From the NCBI RefSeq assembly GCF_001043025.1, contig NZ_JYLD01000004.1, positions 186,001 through 250,000 of the forward strand: a stretch of 64,000 nt of DNA. The letters run 5' to 3'. Shown piece after piece: positions 43,585 through 54,239 of the stretch. Under the pieces are notes generated by a model. That model saw only the letters and a program-made list of their open reading frames with translations. It was not told the DNA's origin and ran no database searches. Position 1 is the stretch's first letter. Each line of letters starts with the position of its first letter. Source of the stretch: Pseudomonas helleri (lineage in GTDB: Bacteria > Pseudomonadota > Gammaproteobacteria > Pseudomonadales > Pseudomonadaceae). A program made the translations under genes and the position numbers.

Positions 43585-44643
43585 ATGAAAAAACGTATTG
43601 CACTGGTATTAGGCTCCGGAGGCGCACGGGGCTATGCCCACATTGGGGTGATTGAAGAGCTCGAAAGCCGGGGTTACGAGATTGCCTGCATTGCCGGCTG
43701 TTCGATGGGCGCCGTGGTGGGCGGGATTTATGCCGCCGGCAAGCTTGATCAATACCGCGACTGGATTCAAAGCCTGGATTACCTGGATGTACTGCGCCTG
43801 GTGGACGTGAGTTTTCGCCTCGGGGCCATTCGTGGCGAGCGAGTCTTCGGGCAAATTCGCAACATTGTCGGCGAGATCAATATTGAAGACCTGCGCATCC
43901 CTTATACCGCCGTCGCCACCGACCTGACCCACCAGCAGGAAATCTGGTTTCAAGAAGGCTGCCTGCACCAGGCCATGCGCGCTTCGGCGGCCATACCCAG
44001 CCTGTTTACCCCGGTGATGCAGGGCAATCGCATGCTGGTCGATGGCGGTTTGCTGAACCCGTTGCCCATCGTCCCGGTGGTGTCCAGCCACTGCGACCTG
44101 ATTGTCGCCGTCAACCTCAACTCCACCACGCAAAACCATTACCAGCTCCCCGTGATCCCGCGCCCGGCGGCCTTTAAAGGCCGGTTTAACAACCTGATGA
44201 ATTCGCTGGGCTCTCACATTCCGTTTCGCACCCGCCAGGCGGAGCACCTGCTCGACCTTGAACAGGAGATGCTCAAGCCTGCCGCCGAGCCAGAAGCTGA
44301 AGTGCCCTTCAACCCCTGGATCGACTCAGCGCCCCCCAAGCCTGCGCCCAGCCTTGCGGCCAACACGCAAGGCGCGCCCAAGTCCGCCACCGGTTCGGTC
44401 ATCATCGACAACGTCGGCCCCGCCTCGCTGCTGGATCTGATCAACCAGAGCTTCGAGGTGATGCAGACCTCTTTGGCGCAGTACAAAATTGCCGGATACC
44501 CGCCAGATATTTTGATCAACGTGCCAAAACGGGTGTGCCGCTTCTTTGAGTTTTACAAGGCCGCCGAACTGATCGCCCTGGGCCGGGAAATTGCCAAAGA
44601 CACACTGGACCGCTATGAAGCTGACCAGCGCTCGCAACCCTGA
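43585..44643 (+). CDS. Patatin-like phospholipase
   Basis: Serine-aspartate dyad lipid acyl hydrolase, 352 residues, no signal peptide. Oxyanion motif GSGGARGYAHIGV (residues 10-22), nucleophile elbow GCSMG with Ser40, and catalytic DGG with Asp153 (MLVDGGLLNP). The patatin core ends near residue 210. The remaining ~140 residues include a Pro/Ala-rich linker (PAAEPEAEVPFNPWIDSAPP then KPAPSLA) and a helical C-terminus (PDILINVPKRVCRFFEFYKA). Similar to RssA/YchK-type bacterial patatins but with a longer tail. Convergent with kdpE; 7 bp between the stops. Confidence 0.88.
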   Translation: MKKRIALVLGSGGARGYAHIGVIEELESRGYEIACIAGCSMGAVVGGIYAAGKLDQYRDWIQSLDYLDVLRLVDVSFRLGAIRGERVFGQIRNIVGEINIEDLRIPYTAVATDLTHQQEIWFQEGCLHQAMRASAAIPSLFTPVMQGNRMLVDGGLLNPLPIVPVVSSHCDLIVAVNLNSTTQNHYQLPVIPRPAAFKGRFNNLMNSLGSHIPFRTRQAEHLLDLEQEMLKPAAEPEAEVPFNPWIDSAPPKPAPSLAANTQGAPKSATGSVIIDNVGPASLLDLINQSFEVMQTSLAQYKIAGYPPDILINVPKRVCRFFEFYKAAELIALGREIAKDTLDRYEADQRSQP

Positions 44644-44650
44644 CGAGGCC

Positions 44651-45337
44651 TCAGCTCAACAGCCGGTAGCCCACACCGGCCTCGGTGGCGATAAAACGCG
44701 GCGAGGTCGGATCATCGGCCAGTTTTTGCCGCAAATGCCCGACCACAATCCGCAGGTAGTGGCTGTTCTCGACATGGCTCGGACCCCAGATGTCCTTGAG
44801 CAATTGCTGCTGGGTAATCACCCGCCCCGGATGGCTCGCCAGTTGCGCCAGCACCGCGTATTCCTTGCGGGTCAGGCCCACTTCTACGCCGTCGAGCAGC
44901 ACCCGGCGAAACGCCAGATCAATGATTAGCGGGCCCAGCTCAACTGCCGCTTGCCGGGTTTCTCCGCTAGGGGCCTGACGCAACAAGGCGCGGATGCGCG
45001 CCAAAAACTCCTGAATGCCAAACGGCTTGGTCACGTAGTCATTGGCGCCACCGTCCAGCGCCTGAACTTTTTGCGCTTCGCTGGCACGCACTGACAACAC
45101 CAGCACCGGCGCCGTCGACCACTCGCGAAACTCGCATAACACCTGTTGGCCGTCCATGTCCGGCAGGCCCAGATCGAGGACCATGACGTCCGGCTTGTTC
45201 AACGCCGCCTGGCTTAAGCCTTCGGCCCCGGTCGCCGCCTCAAGCACGGTGTAGCCCTGGGACGCCAAACTGATGCGCAAAAACTTGCGGATCTGAGGTT
45301 CGTCATCAATGACCAAAATCGTCGCTGGCTGGCTCAT
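44651..45337 (-). CDS. kdpE: Potassium-response regulator KdpE
   Basis: OmpR-type response regulator that activates kdpFABC at low potassium. The 228-residue protein has a receiver with phospho-Asp in VMVLDLGLPDMDG near residue 52, ending near 120, and a C-terminal winged helix (RKEYAVLAQLASHPGRVITQ, GPSHVENSHYLRIVVGHLRQ). The gene lies 36 bp downstream of kdpD on the minus strand. The standard pairing and length support the call. Confidence 0.94.
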   Translation of the reverse strand: MSQPATILVIDDEPQIRKFLRISLASQGYTVLEAATGAEGLSQAALNKPDVMVLDLGLPDMDGQQVLCEFREWSTAPVLVLSVRASEAQKVQALDGGANDYVTKPFGIQEFLARIRALLRQAPSGETRQAAVELGPLIIDLAFRRVLLDGVEVGLTRKEYAVLAQLASHPGRVITQQQLLKDIWGPSHVENSHYLRIVVGHLRQKLADDPTSPRFIATEAGVGYRLLS

Positions 45338-45373
45338 GGCAATTCATCGCAACAAAAGTAGGGCCAAAGAGTA

Positions 45374-48040
45374 TCAGTCTTCACGCTCCGCCTCTTCCTG
45401 ATCCATGGCCGGTTGATCGCGCAAGGGCAGAAACAAGGTGATGCAAGTGCCTTGCCCGTCGATGCCTTCAGCCACGGTGATGCGTCCGCCATGGGCGCCG
45501 ACCATGCCCAAGCAAATGGCCAGGCCAAGCCCGGTGCCCTGCCCGCCTCGGTCGCCACGGGCAGCGGTGTAAAACATGTCAAAAATCTTGGCGCGGTCTT
45601 CTTCGGGAATGCCCGGCCCTTGATCACTCACCGCAAACCACAACTCCCCTTCATGCGCCCCGGCACTCAGGCGCAGTTGCCCATGGGGCGGTGAAAAGCG
45701 TGCAGCGTTCTCCAGCACATTGACCAAGGCCTGTTCGATCAACGCCGCATGCACATGCAACAGCGGCAGTTGCGGCGGCACATCCACTTGCACCTGCAAC
45801 GGCGCCAGTACAGTGCGCAGCCGGTTCAAGGCACTGCCCACGATGTCGGCGGGTGACACCCAGTCACGGGCCAGTTTTAAGGCGCCGTGGCCCAGGCGGG
45901 TCATGTCCAGCAGGTTCTGGATGTAGCGATCCAGACGCTCAGCCTCATCGCGGGTGCCTTCGAGCAATTCACGCCGGTCTTCCAGTGCGATAGCCTCGCC
46001 CAGCGCCAGCAGCGTATCGATGCTGCCGCGCATGGTAGTCAGCGGGGTGCGCAAGTCATGGGACACCGAGGCCAGCAAAGCACTGCGCAGTTGTTCGGTT
46101 TCGCCATGCAGGCGCGCAGCTTCGAGGTCTTGCGCCAACCGCGCACGGGCCAGCGCCTGGGCCAGCGGCTGACTCAAGGCCATCAACAGGCGCCGACGTT
46201 GGCCACTGAGGGTTTGGCCGTCTTTGGGGCTCACGCCGAGCAAGGCCAGTGGCCCTTCTTCAGCGCTGATCGGCCACCACCACCAATTGCCCATGGGCAA
46301 CGTGCCCGTGCCTTTGCCTGCCGGTTGAAGGTGTGACCAGGCCCAGTCCGCAGCGGCGCGCTCGGCTTCGTTGAAATGCAAAGGGCCGCCGGTTTCGATG
46401 GTCCAGTCGCCGTTGTCATCGCGCTTGAGCAGGCACATGTTGAGCTCTTTCCAGCCACTCAAATGCTGGGCGGCGGCATTGATGACTGCCTGACGGTCCG
46501 TGGCAGCGGTGAGCTTGCGCGACAAGTCGAGCAACTGCGTGGTTTCTTCCTGGGTGTCGCGCAAGGCTTGCAGTTGTCGGCGTTGGCGCGCGGCCAGGTT
46601 ACCGGTAAGAGCCGCCATCAACAGAAAGAACAACAGCGTGAGTACGTCTTCTTCGCGCTGGATGCTGAACGAGAAATTGGGCGGGATAAACAGAAAGTCG
46701 TAAGCCAAAAATGACATCGCCGCACAGGCCAGCGCTGGCCCAAGGCTGCTGCGCACCGCCACCAGCAACACCGCCGCAAGAAACACCAGCGAGATGTTGG
46801 GCAGCGCCAGCACACTGGAAACCCCCCAGGCCAAGGCGCTGGCCAGCACCGTGGCCACCAGCGCCAGACCATAGTCAAACCACACCAGCGTGTGCTTGCC
46901 ACGGGTAACCACCGGCGCGGGCGATTGCTCGTGGTCGAGCACGTTGATTTCCAGGCCATGGGCATCGCGCAGCAAGCGCGCAGCCAGCCCGCCACCAAAC
47001 ATCCGACGGCGCCAGGTTAGCCGCGACTGCCCCACCAACAGCAGACTGGCCCGACGCTCGCTGGCGTGCTGGATCAAGGTTTTGGCCACCTCGCCCGCAC
47101 GCAGCAACACCACTTCGCCGCCCAGGCGCTCGGCCAATTGCTGGGCACTCTGCAAGCGCAAGCGCGATTGCTCGTCACGCACGGTGCCGTTATCCACATG
47201 CACCAGGCTCCAGGGCAAATGCCGCCGCTCTGCGACCCGGCTGGCATGGCGAACCAAACGCTCGGCATGCACATCACCGTCCACGCCCACCAACAGCCGC
47301 CCACGCAGCGCCGGGGCCGATTGCCCTTGCTGGCGATAGCCTTTGTCCAGCTCATCGTCGACGTACACGGCGGCGGTCTGCATCGCCAGTTCACGCAGGG
47401 CGTTGAGGTTGGTCTGGGAGAAAAACGCATCGATGGCCGCACGAGCCTGCTCAGGCACATAGACTTTGCCTTCGCGCAGCCGCTCCAGCAGCTCACGCGG
47501 CGGCAAGTCGATCAGCAACAGCTCATAGGCTTCCTGGACGATCCAGTCGGGCACGGTTTCACGCACTTGCACCCCGGTGATACCGCGCACCTGGTCGTTG
47601 AGGCTTTCGAGGTGTTGAACGTTGACCGTGGTGTAGACGTCAATGCCCGCTGCCAGCAACTCTTGCACGTCCTGCCAGCGCTTGGCATGGCGGCTGCCGG
47701 GGGCATTGCTGTGGGCCAGTTCATCGACCAGCACCAGCTTGGGCTTGGCCGCGAGCAGGCCATCGAGTTCCATTTCTTCAAGCTGCACGCCGCGATACTC
47801 CGAGCGCAGCATGGCCAGTTGGGGCAAACCGTTGAGCAACACTTCGGTTTCAGCGCGACCATGGGTTTCGACCACCCCGGCCAACAGCGTGACCCCTTGG
47901 CGCAATTGGGTGTGCGCGGCCTGCAGCATGGCGTACGTCTTGCCAACGCCGGGGGCCGCGCCCAGAAACACTTTGAGCCGGCCACGGCCGGCGCGTGGCA
48001 AGTCAGCTAACAACGCATCGGCGCGACCGGAATGGCTCAT
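45374..48040 (-). CDS. kdpD: Potassium-sensing histidine kinase KdpD
   Basis: Membrane sensor kinase and phosphatase for KdpE, 888 residues. An N-terminal KdpD domain with Walker A GAAPGVGKTYAM near residue 30, then a Usp-like domain (about 245-370: RLLVGVDGDVHAERLVRHAS, LLLVGQSRLTWRRRMFGG). Four helices follow between about 395 and 500, then a GAF-like region and the kinase core. SHDLRTPLTTMRGSID holds the phosphorylated His near residue 661, and GPGIPEEDRAKIFDMFY and GLGLAICLGMVGAHGGR form the ATP lid. Complete, with an acidic C-terminus. The gene lies about 90 bp beyond kdpC, with a REP element between. Confidence 0.95.
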   Translation of the reverse strand: MSHSGRADALLADLPRAGRGRLKVFLGAAPGVGKTYAMLQAAHTQLRQGVTLLAGVVETHGRAETEVLLNGLPQLAMLRSEYRGVQLEEMELDGLLAAKPKLVLVDELAHSNAPGSRHAKRWQDVQELLAAGIDVYTTVNVQHLESLNDQVRGITGVQVRETVPDWIVQEAYELLLIDLPPRELLERLREGKVYVPEQARAAIDAFFSQTNLNALRELAMQTAAVYVDDELDKGYRQQGQSAPALRGRLLVGVDGDVHAERLVRHASRVAERRHLPWSLVHVDNGTVRDEQSRLRLQSAQQLAERLGGEVVLLRAGEVAKTLIQHASERRASLLLVGQSRLTWRRRMFGGGLAARLLRDAHGLEINVLDHEQSPAPVVTRGKHTLVWFDYGLALVATVLASALAWGVSSVLALPNISLVFLAAVLLVAVRSSLGPALACAAMSFLAYDFLFIPPNFSFSIQREEDVLTLLFFLLMAALTGNLAARQRRQLQALRDTQEETTQLLDLSRKLTAATDRQAVINAAAQHLSGWKELNMCLLKRDDNGDWTIETGGPLHFNEAERAAADWAWSHLQPAGKGTGTLPMGNWWWWPISAEEGPLALLGVSPKDGQTLSGQRRRLLMALSQPLAQALARARLAQDLEAARLHGETEQLRSALLASVSHDLRTPLTTMRGSIDTLLALGEAIALEDRRELLEGTRDEAERLDRYIQNLLDMTRLGHGALKLARDWVSPADIVGSALNRLRTVLAPLQVQVDVPPQLPLLHVHAALIEQALVNVLENAARFSPPHGQLRLSAGAHEGELWFAVSDQGPGIPEEDRAKIFDMFYTAARGDRGGQGTGLGLAICLGMVGAHGGRITVAEGIDGQGTCITLFLPLRDQPAMDQEEAERED

Positions 48041-48066
48041 GGGTTTGTCCTGATGAATACATAAAC

Positions 48067-48124
48067 TGTAGGAGCGAGCTTGTCTCGCGAGTTTTAAAGA
48101 TCGCGAGGCGAGCTCGCTCCTACA
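48067..48124. repeat. REP-type palindrome, copy J (short centre, reverse orientation) inside the kdp operon
   Basis: 58-bp copy; outer arms intact but the centre is deleted (GCGAGTTTTAAAGATCGC). The remaining centre reads as the reverse complement of the copy A orientation. It splits the kdpC-kdpD junction, so it may tune kdpDE expression relative to kdpFABC. Confidence 0.8.
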
Positions 48125-48130
48125 GGAGAT

Positions 48131-48679
48131 TTACTGCAACTGCGCCAACGCCTGGTTCAGCAACAGCACATTGACCACCGGCGGGCCTATCAACGGTTGT
48201 TCGATGTGTTGTTCAAGCAACTGTTCAACCGTTTGTACCGGCAAGTGCCGAGCCGCTGCAACCCGTACCAGTTGATAGCGAATTGCCTCCGGTGGCAAGT
48301 GCGGGTCCAGACCGCTGCCCGACGTGGTCAGCATGGCCATTGGCACCGGGCCTTGATCCGGCACGGCAAGCTGCGCCGCACTTTCCTTGACCCGTGTGGC
48401 CAGGGCCGGGTTGCTCGGCGCCAGGTTGCTCGCCGAACTCGACACCGTGGCAAACGCGCCCGCCGAAGGCCGTGGGTGGAACCAGTCATCACCGGTAAAG
48501 TCTTGCGCAATCAATGCCGAGCCCTTGACCTGCCCGGCGCTGTCACGCACCAGGCTGCCGTTGGCTTGCTGCGGGAACGCCACTTGGGCGATCCCGGTCA
48601 CGACCAGCGGGTAAGCCACGCCGGTAATAGCGGTCATCAACAGCATCAGGCTCAAGGCCGGACGTAATACATTTGCCAT
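48131..48679 (-). CDS. kdpC: Potassium-transporting ATPase subunit KdpC
   Basis: Single-pass membrane subunit that stabilises KdpB and assists K+ binding. From ATG 48679 the protein has 182 residues: one N-terminal helix ([20 protein letters not shown]) and a periplasmic domain with [14 protein letters not shown] and a conserved [20 protein letters not shown] helix near the end. An ATG two codons earlier is possible. It lies 21 bp after kdpB. Confidence 0.94.
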   Translation of the reverse strand: MANVLRPALSLMLLMTAITGVAYPLVVTGIAQVAFPQQANGSLVRDSAGQVKGSALIAQDFTGDDWFHPRPSAGAFATVSSSASNLAPSNPALATRVKESAAQLAVPDQGPVPMAMLTTSGSGLDPHLPPEAIRYQLVRVAAARHLPVQTVEQLLEQHIEQPLIGPPVVNVLLLNQALAQLQ

Positions 48680-48700
48680 GATCAATCCCTCCGAAAACGC

Positions 48701-50773
48701 TTAAACCAAGTGCAGCGCAGTGAGCAGCATGTCGATCAGCTTGATGCCGATAAACGGCACCACCAGCCCGCCCACGCCATAGATCAGCAGGTTGCGACGC
48801 AGCAAGTGTGCAGCGCTGGCCGCCTGTACCCGCACCCCGCGCAGAGCCAAGGGAATCAACACCACGATGATCAAGGCGTTGAACACGATGGCCGAGAGAA
48901 TCGCGCTCTGCGGGCTGGCCAAATGCATGATGTTGAGCACGCCCAACTGCGGGTAGATCGAGGCAAACAGCGCCGGCAAGATCGCGAAGTACTTGGCCAC
49001 GTCATTGGCAATCGAAAAGGTCGTCAGCGCGCCTCGCGTCACCAGCAGTTCCTTGCCGATTTGCACTACGTCCAGCAGCTTGGTCGGATCGCTATCGAGG
49101 TCAACCATGTTGGCCGCTTCACGCGCCGCCTGGGTGCCGTCGTTCATCGCCATGCCCACGTCAGCCTGAGCCAGCGCCGGGGCGTCGTTGGCGCCGTCGC
49201 CGCACATCGCTACCAGGCGGCCGTCGTTCTGCTCATGGCGAATGCGCGCCAGTTTTTTCTCGGGTGTGGCTTCGGCCAGCACATCATCCACCCCGGCTTC
49301 GGCTGCGATTGCGGCGGCGGTCAACGGGTTGTCGCCGGTCACCATCACGGTCCGAATGCCCAGCTTGCGCAGTTCGGCAAAGCGCTCGCGAATGCCGGGC
49401 TTGACCACGTCTTTGAGGTGGATCGCGCCAAGCAAACGGCCCTGGCCACAGACCAGCAACGGGGTACCGCCACTTTGTGCGATTTTGTCGATTTCACGGG
49501 ACAACGCAGGCAGCACTTCGTGACGTTTCATACCAACAAACGCCAGCACCGAATCCACCGCGCCTTTGCGGTATACCCGGCCGTGGTAGTCGATACCCGA
49601 CAAGCGTGTTTCGGCGGTAAACGGCACCGCTGTGAATTCATCGGCCGCAGGCTCAGTGAAGCTGTGCAAGCCGCGAATGAATTCGACAATGGATTTGCCT
49701 TCCGCTGTGTCATCCGCCAACGACGCACGCAGCGCCCCTTCAGCCAGCTCTTTGGCGGTCACACCAGGTGAAGCATACAGAGCGGCGCAACGGCGGTTAC
49801 CAAAGGTGATGGTGCCGGTCTTGTCGAGCATCAGTACATGCACGTCACCCGCCGCTTCAACCGCACGGCCCGATTTGGCGATCACGTTGAGGCGCACCAG
49901 ACGGTCCATACCGGCGATACCGATGGCGGACAGCAAGCCACCAATGGTGGTCGGGATCAGCGTAACCAGCAGCGCCACCAGAAACACCAGCGGCAGGCTG
50001 CCACCGGCATAGAAGGCAAACGGTTGCAGGGTCACCACCACGATCAGGAAGATCAGGGTCAGGCCGATCAGCAGAATATCCAGGGCGATTTCGTTCGGGG
50101 TTTTCTGTCGCTTGGCGCCTTCGACCAGGGCAATCATGCGGTCCAGGGTCGACTCGCCGGGGTTGGTGCTGATGCGCACCAGCAGCCAGTCCGACACCAA
50201 CCAGGTGTTGCCGGTGACCGCCGAGCGATCCCCGCCCGATTCACGAATCACCGGCGCAGACTCGCCGGTAATCGCAGCCTCGTTGACGGCGGCAATCCCT
50301 TCGATCACCTCGCCGTCACCGGGGATCATCTCCCCAGCCTCAACGCGCACCACATCGCCTTTGCGCAGGCGGGTGGCCGGCACGATTTCAAAGCTCCCCG
50401 TGGTGGTCCGGCGGCGAGCACTCAAGCCCTCACTGCCGGCCTTGAGGCTGTCGGCACGGGCTTTACCGCGACCTTCGGCCAAGGCTTCGGCAAAGTTGGC
50501 AAACAACACGGTGAACCACAGCCAGATGGCGATTTGCACGGCCACCGCGGTGGGCACCGACGCTTCCGGCATAAAGCACAACACCGAGGTAAAAATGGCG
50601 GTCAGCTCAACCACCAGCATCACCGGCGAGCGTTTCAGCTGGCGCGGGTCGAGTTTGACAAAGGCTTGCAACAACGCCGGGCGCCAGAGGTCGGCAAACG
50701 CCGTTTTAGGGGTTTGCGGCGCCTGGGTTTCAGGCGTAGGCGTCAATTTTGAAACAGGAGCAGGCATAGTCAT
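48701..50773 (-). CDS. kdpB: Potassium-transporting P-type ATPase subunit KdpB
   Basis: Catalytic subunit of the Kdp pump, 690 residues, P1A-type ATPase. The phosphorylation motif is [12 protein letters not shown] (Asp near residue 315), the actuator motif is [12 protein letters not shown], the hinge is [20 protein letters not shown], and the metal site is [18 protein letters not shown]. Hydrophobic helices match the seven-helix plan, including [20 protein letters not shown]. It lies between kdpA and kdpC with 10- and 21-bp gaps. Confidence 0.97.
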   Translation of the reverse strand: MTMPAPVSKLTPTPETQAPQTPKTAFADLWRPALLQAFVKLDPRQLKRSPVMLVVELTAIFTSVLCFMPEASVPTAVAVQIAIWLWFTVLFANFAEALAEGRGKARADSLKAGSEGLSARRRTTTGSFEIVPATRLRKGDVVRVEAGEMIPGDGEVIEGIAAVNEAAITGESAPVIRESGGDRSAVTGNTWLVSDWLLVRISTNPGESTLDRMIALVEGAKRQKTPNEIALDILLIGLTLIFLIVVVTLQPFAFYAGGSLPLVFLVALLVTLIPTTIGGLLSAIGIAGMDRLVRLNVIAKSGRAVEAAGDVHVLMLDKTGTITFGNRRCAALYASPGVTAKELAEGALRASLADDTAEGKSIVEFIRGLHSFTEPAADEFTAVPFTAETRLSGIDYHGRVYRKGAVDSVLAFVGMKRHEVLPALSREIDKIAQSGGTPLLVCGQGRLLGAIHLKDVVKPGIRERFAELRKLGIRTVMVTGDNPLTAAAIAAEAGVDDVLAEATPEKKLARIRHEQNDGRLVAMCGDGANDAPALAQADVGMAMNDGTQAAREAANMVDLDSDPTKLLDVVQIGKELLVTRGALTTFSIANDVAKYFAILPALFASIYPQLGVLNIMHLASPQSAILSAIVFNALIIVVLIPLALRGVRVQAASAAHLLRRNLLIYGVGGLVVPFIGIKLIDMLLTALHLV

Positions 50774-50783
50774 GATCGTCTCC

Positions 50784-52478
50784 TTAGAAGCCCATAGTCA
50801 GTTGTTCAGCGATGGGACCCAGTGCCAGCGTCGGCAAGAAGGTCAGGCCGCCTACCAGCAAAATGGTCACGGTCAGCAGTGCCACAAACAACGGGCCGTG
50901 GGTCGGGAAGGTGTTTTGGCCAACCGGTGCGGTTTTCTTCATCGCCAGACTGCCCGCCAGGGCCAGTACCGGGAGGATGTAACCGAAGCGTCCGAGCAAC
51001 ATGCCCAGGCTCAGCATCAGGTTGTAAAACGGCGTGTTGCCACTGAGCCCGCCAAACGCCGAGCCGTTGTTGGCACTGGCCGAGGTAAAGGCGTACAAGA
51101 TCTGGCTGAAACCGTGTGGGCCGGGGTTACTCACCGCCGCCACTGCACTGGGCAATACCGCCGCAATAGCGGCCAGCACCAGCACACCCACCGGCATCAC
51201 CAGCAGGGTCACCACCAGCAATTGCACTTCTTTGGCTTGCAGCTTTTTACCGAGGTACTCCGGGGTGCGGCCGATCATCAGGCCGGCAAGGAACACCGCG
51301 ATCAGCACGTTGAGCAACATGCCGTAGAGCCCGGCGCCGACACCGCCGAAGATCACTTCGCCGACCATCATGTTGACCATCGCCACCATCCCGCTCATGG
51401 GGTTGAGGCTGTCGTGCATGGCGTTCACCGAACCGTTGGAAGCGGCGGTAGTGGTCTCGGCCCACAGCACTGTGGCGGTGGTGCCGAAGCGGACTTCCTT
51501 GCCTTCCTGTGGCGCAGTGTGCTCAACCAGCGGGCTGTTCAGCGTCGGGTTGGGCTGGTACTCGGCATACAGTGCGGTGCCGCCACCGATCAGGAACAAC
51601 GCCAGCATGCAGGCCATAATGGCCCGGCTTTGGCGCAGGTCTTTGACGTAATGGCCAAAGGTGAACACCAGCGCCACCGGGATCAGGATGATCGAGGCCA
51701 GTTCAAACAGGTTGCTCCAGGCTGTCGGGTTCTCGAAAGGGTGCGCCGAGTTGGCACCGAAGAAACCACCACCATTGGTACCCAGTTGCTTGATCGCAAT
51801 CTGGCTGGCAGCCGGGCCCAGCGGGATCACCTGATCGACACCTTGCATCGTCACAGCGTTGACATAGTGCGCAAAGGTTTGCGGCACGCCCTGCCACACC
51901 AGAAACACCGCCAGCACCAGGCACAACGGTAACAGGCCATACAGCGTGGCGCGGGTCATGTCAGCCCAGAAGTTACCCAAGGTTTTAGTTGAGCGGCGGC
52001 TGATACCGCGACACAGCGCGACCAGTACCGCAAGGCCGGTGGCGGCACTGACAAAGTTCTGCACGGTCAGGCCGACCATTTGGCTGAGGTAGCTGAGCGA
52101 CGCTTCACCGCTGTAACTCTGCCAGTTGGTGTTGGTGACAAAGCTCACCGCCGTGTTGAACGCCAGCGTCCACTCTTGCCCCGGCAAGTGTTGCGGGTTG
52201 AGCGGCAGGTACTGCTGAAACAGCAGAATCGCGAACAGGATGACAAACCCCGCGAGGTTAAAGGCCAGCAGCGCCAGCATGTATTTAACCCAGCTTTGCT
52301 CGCTGTTCGGATCAACCCCGGCAATGCGATAGCACACGTTTTCGACGGGCCCCAGTACCGGAGTCATCCAGGTACGCTGACCTTCCATCACTTTGTAATA
52401 AAAGCGCCCCAGCCACGGTGCTGGCAGTAATACCAGAACGAAGAAGGCCAGAATCAGCGCATAGTCATAACTGTGCAT
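50784..52478 (-). CDS. kdpA: Potassium-transporting ATPase channel subunit KdpA
   Basis: K+-binding and translocating subunit, 564 residues from ATG 52478 ([10 protein letters not shown]), ten helices related to K+ channels. Filter-like segments include [36 protein letters not shown] and [17 protein letters not shown]. An upstream in-frame extension to 52598 would overlap kdpF and is not credible. kdpF ends 8 bp before. Confidence 0.96.
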   Translation of the reverse strand: MHSYDYALILAFFVLVLLPAPWLGRFYYKVMEGQRTWMTPVLGPVENVCYRIAGVDPNSEQSWVKYMLALLAFNLAGFVILFAILLFQQYLPLNPQHLPGQEWTLAFNTAVSFVTNTNWQSYSGEASLSYLSQMVGLTVQNFVSAATGLAVLVALCRGISRRSTKTLGNFWADMTRATLYGLLPLCLVLAVFLVWQGVPQTFAHYVNAVTMQGVDQVIPLGPAASQIAIKQLGTNGGGFFGANSAHPFENPTAWSNLFELASIILIPVALVFTFGHYVKDLRQSRAIMACMLALFLIGGGTALYAEYQPNPTLNSPLVEHTAPQEGKEVRFGTTATVLWAETTTAASNGSVNAMHDSLNPMSGMVAMVNMMVGEVIFGGVGAGLYGMLLNVLIAVFLAGLMIGRTPEYLGKKLQAKEVQLLVVTLLVMPVGVLVLAAIAAVLPSAVAAVSNPGPHGFSQILYAFTSASANNGSAFGGLSGNTPFYNLMLSLGMLLGRFGYILPVLALAGSLAMKKTAPVGQNTFPTHGPLFVALLTVTILLVGGLTFLPTLALGPIAEQLTMGF

Positions 52479-52486
52479 ATCCGCTC

Positions 52487-52576
52487 CTAGTTCTGATCTG
52501 CGCGCAACAGCGCAACCAACAGATAAACGAACAGCCCCACTGCCAGCAGCAGGGACACCCCATCCAGAACGCCCAT
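52487..52576 (-). CDS. kdpF: Potassium-transporting ATPase small subunit KdpF
   Basis: 29-residue single-helix peptide MGVLDGVSLLLAVGLFVYLL followed by VALLRADQN, which stabilises the Kdp complex. The ATG (52574-52576) has GGGAG about 8 bp upstream, and the gene is the first of the operon. Too short for most gene finders, but the hydrophobic helix, Asp near the C-terminus and position immediately before kdpA are characteristic. Confidence 0.88.
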   Translation of the reverse strand: MGVLDGVSLLLAVGLFVYLLVALLRADQN

Positions 52577-52832
52577 GACAACTCTCCCAAAGCGGCACCT
52601 GCCGCGTGTAGGAAGAGTGTGTGCAATGTGGGCGTAAAGGATCGAGATCGAGAGGCGTACGGGGGCGTAAAGAAGGTGTAAAAAATGAATGACAGGAAGC
52701 AATTATCTCTGCGCAGGCTACCTTCTGCTCCGCAAGTTATAACGTGGTCCTGTTAGAGCAGCCGATCATACAAGCCGCCGCCAGACTGGCGGCGACCACC
52801 ATTTAAGCCTGTATTTTTTGTTAAGCCTTTAC

Positions 52833-54239
52833 TCAGGACCAAGAGCCAAATCGTTCCCAAACGGTTCCGTACCTATAGCCTCCAAAGTCGGCCCCCTGCA
52901 CGACTGCTACATACACCCCGCCTTCAACCATGGGAAACATAGCACCCGCCGCGTTCTTAGAAACTAATTTTTGATATACCGCAGGACTGTTATCTATACC
53001 TTCCTTCTGCAAGCGAAAAACTGTTATCTCCACTTGAGGGAAGTCGTAAAAGCTATTTATATCCAACATTATGAAAGCGACCCTATTGGAACCAGTACCT
53101 TCAATACGTATATTTTTTATCTTAGAATCCCCAGAACTGTTTGGGTCACTAAACGCAACAATAGGAGCGGGAGCAGTTGTATTAACGCTTAACATTTTAG
53201 ACTCTGAAATTTTCCCCCTGGCATCCAACGCACGAACAGTCAAGTTGAACATCTGATTCCTCGCGACGGGGATTTCAATATTATGACAACCATTAGATAA
53301 TGTGTGCGGATACGCCATAAAGCCCCTTCCAAGAAAGTCAATCTGGTATTGCACCGCCCTCAAAACAGGATTAATAATCAAATGAAATTTTTCCGAAACA
53401 TAGTTATACCCACTTTGCTCAAGTTCAGGAGCATAAAACGGCGCAGCATCGAGATTGTAATTTATACACTTTTCAATCAAACCATGATCAAGCTCAGAAC
53501 AGACGCTCGGCTGACCAGCACTCATAGCAGGAGAACTGGTATTCGCCACAACGAGTGTTGAAATACATTCTGTGACGGCATTACAAATTAAACGCAGCGG
53601 CAACGTGGCTTTGTGTTCTTTTCCCGCAGGCACATCAGTCTTGACCCAGCCCTGCCAGCGATAAGGCCAGATTAAATCATCATCCACACATCTATCCCAA
53701 CTGAGAACAATGTTTTTCCCTGGATAATCTTGGTGTATCTGCATCAAATTCAAAAGGGCCGCACGGCGCGGTATCAAGCTCGTTGATCGCAAGCCATTAA
53801 CAAAAAGATCTCTCAACTGACTGTCGTTAAATTGATCCATGGGCGAGAAACAACCATGAATATGTAAAACAATAATCTCATTGTTAATGATCGGCTCTGG
53901 CGCACTGTAGTAAGTATTACACCAATCGATCAGGCTCTGTACGGAGTGCAAGGAAGGCAAGTTATTGTAGTGAAAAACCCAATGCCCTTCCTCATGTTGG
54001 TAAATTCGTAAATCCAACGCCCTGATACCGGCCTCAATCTGGAATCCCCAGGGCGACCCGGTGGAATCGGACCCGTTGCTTTCATCCTGCTGACCGTCGC
54101 ATTCAATCAACCCTGAGAGCTGGGTTGAAGGGATTTTTAGCTCATGCAACTTTAAAGTGCCCAGCAAGGGATGAAGGGAGGTCATCCAATGTTTTACGTC
54201 GCCATCAGTCGCGATTGTTTTTCCCGATTGCCTGTCCAT
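52833..54239 (-). CDS. PI-PLC-X-domain-like protein, first catalytic His replaced
   Basis: A 468-residue protein without signal peptide. Residues about 15-190 follow the bacterial PI-PLC pattern: HWMTSLHPLLGTLKLHELKI, PSTQLSG, PWGFQIEAGIRALDLRIYQH, VFHYNNLPSLHSVQSLIDWC, IINNEIIVLHIHGCF and PGKNIVLSWDR. In PI-PLC enzymes the first motif is usually P-G-T-H-x-S-G; here Gln stands in the His place, while the second His (VFHYN) is kept. The remaining half looks like an Ig-like/beta-rich module (VEITVFRLQKEGI, GGVYVAVVQGADFGGYRYGT). The DNA is clearly more AT-rich than kdp on one side and the core genes on the other. Alternative: a non-enzymatic binding protein built on the fold. Confidence 0.6.
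   Translation of the reverse strand: MDRQSGKTIATDGDVKHWMTSLHPLLGTLKLHELKIPSTQLSGLIECDGQQDESNGSDSTGSPWGFQIEAGIRALDLRIYQHEEGHWVFHYNNLPSLHSVQSLIDWCNTYYSAPEPIINNEIIVLHIHGCFSPMDQFNDSQLRDLFVNGLRSTSLIPRRAALLNLMQIHQDYPGKNIVLSWDRCVDDDLIWPYRWQGWVKTDVPAGKEHKATLPLRLICNAVTECISTLVVANTSSPAMSAGQPSVCSELDHGLIEKCINYNLDAAPFYAPELEQSGYNYVSEKFHLIINPVLRAVQYQIDFLGRGFMAYPHTLSNGCHNIEIPVARNQMFNLTVRALDARGKISESKMLSVNTTAPAPIVAFSDPNSSGDSKIKNIRIEGTGSNRVAFIMLDINSFYDFPQVEITVFRLQKEGIDNSPAVYQKLVSKNAAGAMFPMVEGGVYVAVVQGADFGGYRYGTVWERFGSWS

Noticed and set aside
45334..45627. A possible frameshift at the end of kdpD suggested by a second frame
   Set aside because: The main kdpD frame contains all kinase motifs up to its natural stop at 45374 and kdpE begins 36 bp later, so no frameshift is needed.
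50112..51932. A 606-residue plus-strand open frame opposite kdpA and kdpB
   Set aside because: Antisense shadow of a confidently assigned operon; composition is low-complexity and no start context or domain supports it.
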